Source: Candidatus Protoclostridium gallicola (GTDB lineage Bacteria; Bacillota; Clostridia; Christensenellales; Pumilibacteraceae). From it: DNA of 64,000 nt. The first letter of the stretch is position 1, and the number at the start of each line of letters is the position of its first letter. Below are positions 1 through 7,993 of the stretch, one piece after another. The notes under the pieces were generated by a model, which was not told the DNA's origin, ran no database searches, and saw only the letters and a list, made by a program, of their open reading frames with translations. Where the stretch lies: the NCBI GenBank assembly GCA_904387375.1, contig CAJFLE010000007.1:1-64000 (forward strand), given 5' to 3'. The position numbers and the translations under genes were made by a program.

Positions 1-57
1 CACAGAGCCGATGGTACTGTACGGGACACTGTATGGGAGAGTAGGACGTTGCCGCAT
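1..57 (+). rRNA. rrf: 5S ribosomal RNA, 3' end (partial)
   Basis: The sequence matches the 3' half of bacterial 5S rRNA: the GCCGATGGTA segment, the GGGAGAGTAGG loop E/helix IV region and a closing TGCCG that would pair with the missing 5' end. The gene begins outside the window. A strong intrinsic terminator follows at once, so this is probably the end of an rRNA operon. Confidence 0.9.
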
Positions 58-67
58 TTCCAGTGCG

Positions 68-96
68 AAACGGGAGTGAATTCCACTCCCGTTTTT
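68..96 (+). terminator. Intrinsic terminator of the rRNA operon
   Basis: AAACGGGAGTG and CACTCCCGTTTTT pair around a 5-nt AATTC loop, followed by a T run. It lies 10 nt after the 5S rRNA. Confidence 0.93.
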
Positions 97-225
97 GCTT
101 GCCGCTTAATTATTATATACGGAAAGAATCGGTCGGGCGACCCGGCAAAATGTCTTTAATGACGGCAAAATTGTAACGTAATTGTAAAATTTTTGTAAAT
201 TCTTTACGAAGCGGCAAAATCGGCG

Positions 226-254
226 TTGACTGCTTGCGCGCGGAGTGATAAAAT
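226..254 (+). promoter_or_regulatory. Promoter of the phosphofructokinase gene
   Basis: TTGACT (226-231), 17-nt spacer, TAAAAT (249-254). The predicted RNA start is about 15 nt before the TTG start codon, leaving just room for the GGAGG ribosome site at 261-265. Confidence 0.8.
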
Positions 255-274
255 AATATCGGAGGTGTGGGACT

Positions 275-1348
275 TTGAAGTTAGGCATACTCACGAGCGG
301 CGGAGACTGCGCCGGACTGAACGCGGTCATCCGCGCGATAGGACTTTACGTTTACGACAACATACCCGGCGCGGAGATCGTCGGCATACCCGACGGCTAC
401 GGCGGGCTTATAGAAGGCGAATGCTTTCCCATGAAGCGCGGGGATTTCGGCGACAGCCTGCTGCGTGAGGGCGGCACCGTGCTCGGCACGTCCCGTCAGC
501 CGTATAAAACCATCGCGGCGCCGGACGGCAACGGCTCCCGCCTGTCGCGCATGTGCGCCAATTATCGCAAGATGGGGCTGGACTGCCTGTTCACGCTGGG
601 CGGCGCGGGCACGCACAAGACCGCCGCGCTGCTGTGTTCGGAGGGCTGCAACGTCATAGGCCTGCCCAAAACGATAGATAACGACATATACGGCACCGAC
701 GTCACGTTCGGTTTCCAGACCGCCGTCGAGGTCGTGACCGAATGCATAGACCGCATACGCACGACGGTGGGCAGCCACGGCCGCATAATGCTCGTAGAGG
801 TCATGGGCAACAAGGCCGGCTGGCTGGCGCTGCATTCCGGCATCGCCGCGGGCGCGGATATGATACTGCTCCCCGAAATACCTTTCTCGCTGGACGCGGT
901 GTGCGATTTCGTTGCCGAGCGGAGAAAGTCGGACAGCCCGTCCGCCATAATAGTGGTGGCCGAGGGCGCGGTGCTGGATACCGAAGCGCCTTTCAAAAAG
1001 AGCGAACGCGCTTTCGTCCGCACCGAGCGCGGGGAACGCACGGTCACGGCGCGCCTGGCCGAGACGATAGCCGAACGCACGGGCGCGGAAACGCGTTCCA
1101 CGGTGCTGGGTTACGTGCAGCGCGGAGGCACGCCCTGCGCATACGACCGCCTGCTGTCCTCCCGCCTGGGCGGATACGCCGCTTTTCTGGCCAAGGAAAA
1201 ACGGTTCGGAGTCACCGCCGCGGTCGCAGGAAACCGCATAACGTTCAACGCCCTGACCGAGATCGCGGGCAGGTACAAGACCGTTGATCCCGCCGGCAGC
1301 ATAGTCCGTTTCGCCAAAAGCGTGGGCGTAAGTTTCGGCATTAAATAA
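275..1348 (+). CDS. pfkA: 6-phosphofructokinase
   Basis: This enzyme phosphorylates fructose 6-phosphate to fructose 1,6-bisphosphate in cytosolic glycolysis. Family marks are the N-terminal TSGGDCAGLNAVIR loop (residues 7-20), PKTIDND (131-137) with the catalytic Asp, and the MGNKAGWLAL substrate motif. The length of 357 residues is normal for the short bacterial form. It starts with TTG because GGAGG lies 9 nt upstream and the translated N-terminus fits the family exactly. The phosphoryl-donor loop, normally GGDGS/T, reads GGAGT at 109-113: the Mg-binding Asp is Ala. The GGDCAG form and this loop are typical of clades other than E. coli PfkA, so whether the donor is ATP or pyrophosphate cannot be settled from sequence alone. 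It has its own promoter and stands alone. Confidence 0.9.
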   Translation: MKLGILTSGGDCAGLNAVIRAIGLYVYDNIPGAEIVGIPDGYGGLIEGECFPMKRGDFGDSLLREGGTVLGTSRQPYKTIAAPDGNGSRLSRMCANYRKMGLDCLFTLGGAGTHKTAALLCSEGCNVIGLPKTIDNDIYGTDVTFGFQTAVEVVTECIDRIRTTVGSHGRIMLVEVMGNKAGWLALHSGIAAGADMILLPEIPFSLDAVCDFVAERRKSDSPSAIIVVAEGAVLDTEAPFKKSERAFVRTERGERTVTARLAETIAERTGAETRSTVLGYVQRGGTPCAYDRLLSSRLGGYAAFLAKEKRFGVTAAVAGNRITFNALTEIAGRYKTVDPAGSIVRFAKSVGVSFGIK

Positions 1349-1408
1349 TCAGGATATAATATATATAATGAAAATATAAATAAGGAAATATATAGAACGG
1401 AGAGGAAT

Positions 1409-2584
1409 ATGAAATATTCGGTCATAGACATAAGTTCGAGCAGTCTGTCGCTCACCGTAGCGGAAACGGACGGCAATCCGGACACGACGGAGATCGTGTT
1501 CAAAGACAGAGCCAATCTCAGCCTGCCTTACTATCTCGTCGGCGACAAGCTGTCGGCGCGCGGCATCGACAAACTGCTGGACGCGCTCGCGGTCGCGAAA
1601 GAGAAGTGCTCCAAGCTGGGCGTAAACGCCTGCTGGCTCATTTCGACGGCGGCGATGCGCTCCATATCCAACTTCGACGAGGTCGCCGCGGCGGTGGAAG
1701 AGCATACCGGGCTGCGCATCAATTTCCTCGACGGCGGCACCGAAGCGTACTGCGACTACATCGCCAACCGCAGATACGCGGCATGCGACCGCGCCGTACT
1801 CGTCGACCTCGGCGGCAAGAGCATAGAAATATGCGACCTGTCCAAAAGCGAGAAGTCGGATATGCTTTGCCTCGATTTCGGCATCATGGATCTGCATCAT
1901 AAGTTCGTCAGCCGTCTGCAGCCCACCGAAGGCGAGGCGGACGACGTCAAGAAGTACGTCAAGAGCAAGTTCGACGACGCGGGGCTGCCCTGCGGCGATA
2001 CGTTTGCGACCGTCGTGCTCGTGGGCGCGACCAACCGCGCCGTATACGACGTCTACGCCGAATACGCCGGCGAAGCCGCCGAGGACGGCGTCATGACGAT
2101 AGACCGCAAAAAGTTCAAGAAAATGGTCAAATATCTGCTTACGGACGCGGAGCGTTCTGGGCTCATACTCAAGACCGCGCCCGAAAAACTGTCCTTCGTC
2201 ATTCCCGCCGCGATCGTGCTGAAAACGCTGTTCAAGCGCTTCGGCGCGGATAACATCGTCGTCAGCGACAGCGGCGTCAAGGAAGGTTATCTCCGCCTCG
2301 TGCTGGACGGCAGCGAATCGGGCGAGTATTACGATTTCATATCCGCGCTCGCGGTTGCGGCTTCCGCTCCCGCGGCTCCCAAGAAGCGGGGCAGGAAACC
2401 GGGCGCGAAATCCGCGTCAAAGAAAACTCCCGCAAAGCGCGGACGGAAGCCCGCAGCCGGAAACGCGGCTCCCAAGAAGCGGGGCAGAAAGCCCAAAGCG
2501 GCCGAGGAAACTGCAGCCGCGGATGTTGCCGCAGCAGAGGAAGCGCAGACGGCCGCGGAGGAGAACGCTTCGCCCGCCGAATAA
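1409..2584 (+). CDS. Ppx/GppA-family phosphatase with a C-terminal basic AT-hook-like tail
   Basis: Ppx/GppA proteins are ASKHA-fold hydrolases of polyphosphate or pppGpp. STAAMR near residue 80, an LDGGTEA segment and DLGGKSIE match the family's conserved blocks in order. The first phosphate loop is degenerate (DISSSSLS rather than DIGSNS), and one of the two acidic residues of the GxEEA motif appears replaced, so activity is uncertain. After residue about 320 the protein changes into a Lys/Arg/Ala/Pro tail with three KRGRKP-type units and then an acidic Ala-rich end. A 24-bp exact direct repeat (2371-2394 and 2464-2487) encodes two of the units. The start ATG has GGAGAGG upstream. ppk1 begins 24 nt after the stop, so the two genes probably act on the same polyphosphate pool. 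Confidence 0.82.
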   Translation: MKYSVIDISSSSLSLTVAETDGNPDTTEIVFKDRANLSLPYYLVGDKLSARGIDKLLDALAVAKEKCSKLGVNACWLISTAAMRSISNFDEVAAAVEEHTGLRINFLDGGTEAYCDYIANRRYAACDRAVLVDLGGKSIEICDLSKSEKSDMLCLDFGIMDLHHKFVSRLQPTEGEADDVKKYVKSKFDDAGLPCGDTFATVVLVGATNRAVYDVYAEYAGEAAEDGVMTIDRKKFKKMVKYLLTDAERSGLILKTAPEKLSFVIPAAIVLKTLFKRFGADNIVVSDSGVKEGYLRLVLDGSESGEYYDFISALAVAASAPAAPKKRGRKPGAKSASKKTPAKRGRKPAAGNAAPKKRGRKPKAAEETAAADVAAAEEAQTAAEENASPAE

Positions 2585-2608
2585 AATACTACGGACGCAG
2601 AGGATAAC

Positions 2609-4687
2609 GTGAAAACCGAAACGACAACGGATAAAATAAGAAAGAGATTCATAAAGGACATATACGTCAACCGCGAATACAGCTGGCTGCTGTTCAACAA
2701 GCGCGTGCTCGACCAGTCGCAGGATCTGACCAACCCGCTGCTCGAGCGCTGCAAGTTCCTGTCCATTTTCAGTTCCAACCTCGACGAATTCTTCATGGTG
2801 CGCGTGGGCAGCCTGTACAACGAAAACCTGTCCGAGCCCGAAGAAAAGGACAACAAGACGGGGCTTACGGCCGCCAAACAGATGGAGGGAATATGTCAGG
2901 CGGTGCGGAAATACTATTCCGACCGCAATTCGTGCTATAACTCGCTGCGGCGGGAGCTGAGCAAGAACGGCATAAAGCTGCTGCGCGCCGAAGAGCTTAC
3001 GCCGCGTCAGACGGAAGAGTGCCGCAACATATTCACGTCGCACGTGCTGCCGCTCCTGTCCATCATGGTGCTCGACGCAAAGCACCCGCTCATGCAGTTC
3101 GAGAACATGAAGAACTATATGCTGTACGACATCGAGCGCGACGGCCGCCGCATGATAGGCGTCATGGCGGTAAGCGCGACGCTCGACAGGCTGTACCGTG
3201 TGGGCGGCGGGGAAAAGGTGCGCCTCATCCCGCTCGAAGAGCTGGTGCGCGCTTTCGGCCACCTCGCGTTCATAGGCTACACCGTCAAAGGCAGCATGCT
3301 CATGCGCGTGACGCGCAACGCGGATTTCGATACGCACATAGACGACTGCGACATCGAACGCGACTTTTCGCAGATAATGAAAAAGCGCGTCGAATCTCGG
3401 GCGCGGCTTAACGTCGTGCGGCTGGAAACGGACGGCGGCAACGCGAAGCTGCAGAATTTCGTGCTCGGTCTGCTGCGCCTCGACCCGCAGTTCTGCTTTA
3501 CGGGCGGCCGCATATTCGATTACAAATTCCTGTTCTCGATCGGCAAGTTTCTGCCGCCCGAGCGCGTGGCTCCGCTGCGCTACCCGTCGTTCAAGGGTGC
3601 GGTGGCCGACGAGCTGGCGATGTCGCCCTCGCTCATCGACACGGTATTCGATCGCGACGTGTTCCTCTCGTATCCGTACGACAGCATGTCGCCGCTCGTG
3701 GATCTGCTCGAACAGTGCTCCCGCGACAGCCGCGTGCGCTCCATTCAGATAACGATATACCGCCTCGCCAGCCATTCGCGCATAGCCGAACTGCTGTGCC
3801 GCGCGAGCGAGAACGGCAAGCAGGTCACCGTCGTCATCGAGCTGTGCGCGCGCTTCGACGAAGAGAACAACATGTACTTCGCGGGCAAATTGCAGGAAGC
3901 GGGCTGCACGATCATCTACGGCATGGAGAACTATAAGGTTCATTCCAAGATCCTCAGCGTGCTGCTCGTCGACGGGGAAGAGATCAGGTACATCACGCAC
4001 CTCGGCACCGGCAATTACAACGAGTCCACGAGCAAGCAGTACACCGACCTGAACATAATAACGTCGGACGAGCGCATAGGCCGCGACGCGGTGGCGTTCT
4101 TCCGCAATATAGCCATCTGCAACACCGATTACGAATACGACCGTCTGCTCGTCGCGCCCGAAACGCTCAAAAGCGGGCTGATCGAGCTGATGGACCGCGA
4201 GATAAAGAAGGGAAAGGACGGATATATCCTCGCCAAGATGAACAGCCTGACCGACCGCGCGATCATCGACAAGCTGGCGGAAGCGAGCTGCGCGGGCGTG
4301 ACGGTGGAGCTCATCGTGCGCGGGATATGCTGCCTGCTGCCCGGCGTGCCCGGCAAGACGGAGAACATACGCGTCGTCAGCATCGTGGGCAGATTCCTCG
4401 AACATTCGCGCGTGTATTCGTTCGGCAGGGGCGACGACAGGATAATGTACATATCCAGCGCCGACCTGATGACGAGGAATACCGACAAGCGCGTGGAGAT
4501 CGCCGCGCCCGTGCTCGACCCGAAGATCGCCGACCGCATAGCGGGCATACTCAAAGTGATGCTGAGCGACAACGTCAAGGCGCGCAAGCTGTGCTCCGAC
4601 GGCAAATACCGCCGCGTCGAAACGCTGGGCGAGCCGGTGGACGCGCAGGCGTATCTGCTCCGCGCCGCCCGCACCAAGGACAAGTAA
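2609..4687 (+). CDS. ppk1: Polyphosphate kinase 1
   Basis: PPK1 reversibly transfers the gamma phosphate of ATP onto inorganic polyphosphate through a phosphohistidine. The 692-residue length and the whole domain order (N, H, C1, C2) fit. The autophosphorylated His is H445 in VHSKI; a second conserved active-site His is H599 in LEHSRVY. The phosphate-binding HLGTGNYN stretch follows at 464. The start is GTG at 2609 with GCAGAGG upstream. It forms an operon with the Ppx/GppA gene, and a bidirectional terminator at about 4772 separates it from the convergent restriction operon. Confidence 0.95.
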   Translation: MKTETTTDKIRKRFIKDIYVNREYSWLLFNKRVLDQSQDLTNPLLERCKFLSIFSSNLDEFFMVRVGSLYNENLSEPEEKDNKTGLTAAKQMEGICQAVRKYYSDRNSCYNSLRRELSKNGIKLLRAEELTPRQTEECRNIFTSHVLPLLSIMVLDAKHPLMQFENMKNYMLYDIERDGRRMIGVMAVSATLDRLYRVGGGEKVRLIPLEELVRAFGHLAFIGYTVKGSMLMRVTRNADFDTHIDDCDIERDFSQIMKKRVESRARLNVVRLETDGGNAKLQNFVLGLLRLDPQFCFTGGRIFDYKFLFSIGKFLPPERVAPLRYPSFKGAVADELAMSPSLIDTVFDRDVFLSYPYDSMSPLVDLLEQCSRDSRVRSIQITIYRLASHSRIAELLCRASENGKQVTVVIELCARFDEENNMYFAGKLQEAGCTIIYGMENYKVHSKILSVLLVDGEEIRYITHLGTGNYNESTSKQYTDLNIITSDERIGRDAVAFFRNIAICNTDYEYDRLLVAPETLKSGLIELMDREIKKGKDGYILAKMNSLTDRAIIDKLAEASCAGVTVELIVRGICCLLPGVPGKTENIRVVSIVGRFLEHSRVYSFGRGDDRIMYISSADLMTRNTDKRVEIAAPVLDPKIADRIAGILKVMLSDNVKARKLCSDGKYRRVETLGEPVDAQAYLLRAARTKDK

Positions 4688-4771
4688 ACCGACCCGAAGT
4701 CATGCGTCCCGCCGCGGCACTTGCTTACGCGGAAAAAATAATTATATGAAAGATGTTGTAATAATATAAAA

Positions 4772-4796
4772 AAAGCGGACGCGTCCGCTTTTTTTA
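4772..4796. terminator. Bidirectional intrinsic terminator between ppk1 and hsdR
   Basis: AAAAAAGCGGAC and GTCCGCTTTTTTT form a self-complementary hairpin with A and T runs on both sides, so it can stop transcription in either direction. Confidence 0.88.
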
Positions 4797-4810
4797 TATT
4801 ATTGTGTTAT

Positions 4811-4865
4811 TTATCGGCAAAAATCAAGAATCGCAGGTGCGCGAAAATCCGATTTTTGCCGATAA
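4811..4865. repeat. 15-bp perfect inverted repeat at the 3' edge of the restriction operon
   Basis: TTATCGGCAAAAATC (4811-4825) is the exact reverse complement of 4851-4865, with 25 nt between. There is no T run on either side, so it is not an obvious terminator. It marks the junction where base composition falls. Confidence 0.7.
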
Positions 4866-4893
4866 CGGCAATATTTCACGAATGCTGCGAGTA

Positions 4894-5922
4894 TTAAATA
4901 CCGAAATACCGCTCGAAGAATTGCTGCAACCTTTGGATAACGGTTTCTTTGATCTTTTCGCGTTCCGGATTGAATCTCGATATCGGGGGCATGATTTTAT
5001 CGAAATCCGTTCCCGTCGTTTTCATAACCCCGTCGCGGAAAGAACGTTCGACCAATTTTCTCGTTTCTTCCTCTTTCAGGTGTTCTTCGGATATTATTGC
5101 CGCAAGTTCGGTTTCTTTTTGTCTGGTCACAAATTCGCGCCATTCGAGCATTACGTCGTCCACATCGTTGATGCCTGCAATAAATGTTTCAATAAGCGCT
5201 TTTTTGCTTCTGAGTTCAAGACTCGAATCGACGGCTTTTTGTATGGAAATCAATATCTCCTTATCTTCCAGATGTCCGTCGTGATACTTTTTGACAAGCA
5301 GCAGAACATAGTCTATATTGATTTCAATCTGCTTGATAAGCTCGATTTCAAAGACTATATCGTCGGTTATATCCTCTTTTTCGGCGTACTTGCGGCGATT
5401 GCGCCACTGGTCGTAAAGATCGTTGTATATGCCCTGATAGTCCTGCATATCGCGCTCGGACAGTATTTCGTTTCCGGCAAACTCGTCGAAAGAAGAAAGT
5501 AAATTCCGCATTCGCAGAATTGCGCCGAACAGTCCGATGAAATCCTTTTGTGCCTGTTCTCCGATTATTTGCTCGGACAGCGGATACTTACTTTGAAGTT
5601 CGTCTATCATTTGCACGTAGCCCTGCTTGCCGTCATATCCGCTGTAATAATCCTTATAGCTTTTAAGTACGCAGATTCCGCCGGCGTCTTTGTCGCCGAA
5701 AAGCGAAATTGCGTCGTCGGTACGTTTTTGCAGATTACGGAAACACACGATATTGCCGAACGTCTTGATCGAGTTAAGTATTCTGTTCGTTCGCGAATAC
5801 GCCTGCAAAAGCCCGTGCTGTTTCAGATTCTTATCCACCCAAAGCGTGTTGAGCGTAGTGGCGTCAAAACCCGTCAGAAACATATTGACGACGATAAGCA
5901 AGTCAATTTCGCGGTTTTTCAT
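4894..5922 (-). CDS. hsdR: Type I restriction enzyme HsdR, C-terminal part (split by frameshift)
   Basis: These 342 residues continue HsdR of the EcoR124I type: the start corresponds to the conserved MKNRE segment just before VVNMFLTGFDA, a helicase motif of the second RecA-like lobe, and the rest is the helical C-terminal region that contacts the methylase core. The N-terminal part ends one frame away, overlapping by four bases as ATGA. Adding a single base to the T4 run at 5956-5959 joins the two frames and restores the family sequence between them. The fragment could be an inactive remnant, an off state of a phase-variable gene, a reinitiated second chain, or a sequencing slip. It is not a separate natural protein family. 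Confidence 0.8.
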   Translation of the reverse strand: MKNREIDLLIVVNMFLTGFDATTLNTLWVDKNLKQHGLLQAYSRTNRILNSIKTFGNIVCFRNLQKRTDDAISLFGDKDAGGICVLKSYKDYYSGYDGKQGYVQMIDELQSKYPLSEQIIGEQAQKDFIGLFGAILRMRNLLSSFDEFAGNEILSERDMQDYQGIYNDLYDQWRNRRKYAEKEDITDDIVFEIELIKQIEINIDYVLLLVKKYHDGHLEDKEILISIQKAVDSSLELRSKKALIETFIAGINDVDDVMLEWREFVTRQKETELAAIISEEHLKEEETRKLVERSFRDGVMKTTGTDFDKIMPPISRFNPEREKIKETVIQRLQQFFERYFGI

Positions 5923-7979
5923 GCGGAGCGAAATATCTTTATAATAATTCTGGAATTTTCGCTCGACGTGTCGTAATTCGTGCGGAACATTTCATTATAA
6001 TCGCGGATTGCGCTTTCCAGAAAGTCGCGCGAAGTGCTGTCAAGGGCGGAAGTGTCTTCCGAATTTTCTTCGCCGAGAAGTCCGTCGCCCTCCTCTTCGT
6101 TGGCGGCATAACTGAAAATCGTGGCAATTTTCAGTTTCCGGCTTTGGTTTTCGTTCATCTGCCGCCGGAACTCGTTATAATACAGTTTTGCCGCCTCAAT
6201 AGATGAAATGCAGAAAATGGAGTTAAATCCCGAAAGACGCAGTTTCTGTTTGATTTCTTCGACCGCCTTCGCGTCCTTCGCCGCCGCGACTTCCGCTATA
6301 TTCGTCAGCGCGTTAAAAGAGTAGCTCTTTTCGTTGCGGTACGTTTTGCGATTGAAATTTTCCAAAATATAAGCGACAATCTCGCGGATACGTTTGGGCG
6401 CGTTGAAAGCCTTTTCGCGGTCGATATCCGCTACCTGCTTGTCGTCTATATCCGGTTCTTGTTCCATTGTCTTTATATAATCGATACGGAACGGCAATAC
6501 GTTCTTGTCGTTGATTGCATTGACAATGGTATATGTATGCAGTTTTGCTCCGAAAACCTGTTCCGTTGTTTTCAGATCGGCATGCTTCGTTCCCGTGTTT
6601 GCATTGACTGCAAATATCGGCGTTCCCGTAAAGCCGAACAGGTGATATTTTTTGAATGACTTTGTAATGGCAACGTGCATGTCGCCGAATTGGCTGCGGT
6701 GACACTCGTCGAATATGATGACGACATGCTTCTCGAAGACGGGATGACCCTTATATTTCTTGATAAAAACGTCCAGCTTCTGAATGGTGGTGATGATAAT
6801 CCGCGCATTTGCGTCTTCGAGCTGCTTTTTGAGTACGGCGGTGGAAGTGTTGCTGTTTGCCGCGCCTTTCTGAAAGCGGTCGTATTCCTTCATTGTCTGA
6901 TAGTCGAGATCTTTTCTGTCAACCACAAACAATACCTTGTCGATATAGGGGAGAGCTGTCGCAAGCTGCGCGGTTTTGAAAGAAGTCAGCGTTTTGCCGC
7001 TGCCGGTCGTGTGCCAGATATAGCCGCCGCCGTTTATCGTGCCGTACTGCTTATAGTTGTTGGAGATCTCGATTTTATTCAGGATCTTTTCAGTCGCGGC
7101 AATCTGATACGGGCGCATTACAAGCAGCATATTTTCCGAAGAGAATACGCAATATTTCGTCAGGATATTAAGCAGCGTATGTTTGGAAAAAAAGGTCTTC
7201 GTGAAATCTATCAGATCGGGGATTACGCGGTTGTTTGCGTCCGCCCAGAACGACGTAAATTCGAAGCTGTTGCTTGTCTTTTGTTTTTTTGCGCTTTGCG
7301 CTTTTTTCGCGTCGCGGATATGACTGTCGCGCGTGGTGTTGCTGTAATATTTTGTATTCGTTCCGTTGGATATGACAAATATCTGCACGTATTCGAACAG
7401 CCCGCTTCCTGCCCAAAAACTATCGCGCTGATAGCGGTTGATCTGATTGAACGCTTCCCGTATCGCCACACCGCGGCGTTTGAGTTCGATATGAACGAGG
7501 GGAAGACCGTTGACGAGCACGGTAACGTCGTAGCGGTTTTTATATGTACCGGCGTTATTTTCGTATTGGTTGATGACTTGCAGCCTGTTGGCGTGTATAT
7601 CCGCTTTGTTGATAAGCGCAATATTTTTTGTCAGCCCGTCGTCACGCTTGAAGTTGATACGGCTGTCACCCTCCTGCAATTTTCGCGTTTTTTCCACAAT
7701 GCCGTCGTTGGTATTGGCTATATGCTCAGAAAAGAACCGCCTCCATTCGTCGTCTGTAAATTGTATGCCGTTCAAGGCTTCGAGCTGTTTGCGCAAGTTG
7801 GCGATCAGATCGGCTTCCGTGTGTATGGGCAGATATTCGTACCCCTGCGTTTGCAGAAGATCGATAAACTCTTTTTCAAGCGCCGCTTCGCTTTGAAATG
7901 CTTCGCTGCGTACGGAACCCGACGTATATTCCGCCACAACCGTGCTTTCATTCGATTGCGTTACGATATTGTAAGTCAT
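5919..7979 (-). CDS. hsdR: Type I restriction enzyme HsdR, N-terminal part (split by frameshift)
   Basis: HsdR is the ATP-driven translocase and nuclease of a type I system. This 686-residue part has the PD-(D/E)xK nuclease core (DVTVL...ELK, with Glu165), Walker A HTTGSGKT (about 322-329), the DECH box (about 423-426) and GFTGTP. The reading frame leaves the family sequence after YDTSSE and stops within a few residues. The expected sequence (KFQNYYKDISLRMKNRE) resumes in the other frame. Because the second helicase lobe is lost, this part alone should not translocate DNA. It is the last gene of the hsdM-orf-hsdS-hsdR operon and starts 15 nt after hsdS. Confidence 0.85.
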   Translation of the reverse strand: MTYNIVTQSNESTVVAEYTSGSVRSEAFQSEAALEKEFIDLLQTQGYEYLPIHTEADLIANLRKQLEALNGIQFTDDEWRRFFSEHIANTNDGIVEKTRKLQEGDSRINFKRDDGLTKNIALINKADIHANRLQVINQYENNAGTYKNRYDVTVLVNGLPLVHIELKRRGVAIREAFNQINRYQRDSFWAGSGLFEYVQIFVISNGTNTKYYSNTTRDSHIRDAKKAQSAKKQKTSNSFEFTSFWADANNRVIPDLIDFTKTFFSKHTLLNILTKYCVFSSENMLLVMRPYQIAATEKILNKIEISNNYKQYGTINGGGYIWHTTGSGKTLTSFKTAQLATALPYIDKVLFVVDRKDLDYQTMKEYDRFQKGAANSNTSTAVLKKQLEDANARIIITTIQKLDVFIKKYKGHPVFEKHVVIIFDECHRSQFGDMHVAITKSFKKYHLFGFTGTPIFAVNANTGTKHADLKTTEQVFGAKLHTYTIVNAINDKNVLPFRIDYIKTMEQEPDIDDKQVADIDREKAFNAPKRIREIVAYILENFNRKTYRNEKSYSFNALTNIAEVAAAKDAKAVEEIKQKLRLSGFNSIFCISSIEAAKLYYNEFRRQMNENQSRKLKIATIFSYAANEEEGDGLLGEENSEDTSALDSTSRDFLESAIRDYNEMFRTNYDTSSENSRIIIKIFRSA

Positions 7980-7993
7980 ATTTTTATCCTTTT

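Noticed and set aside
4804..5502. Plus-strand open frames across the hsdR gene (also 6675-8033 and 10053-11318)
   Set aside because: They are shadows of the minus-strand restriction genes, which have clear motifs.
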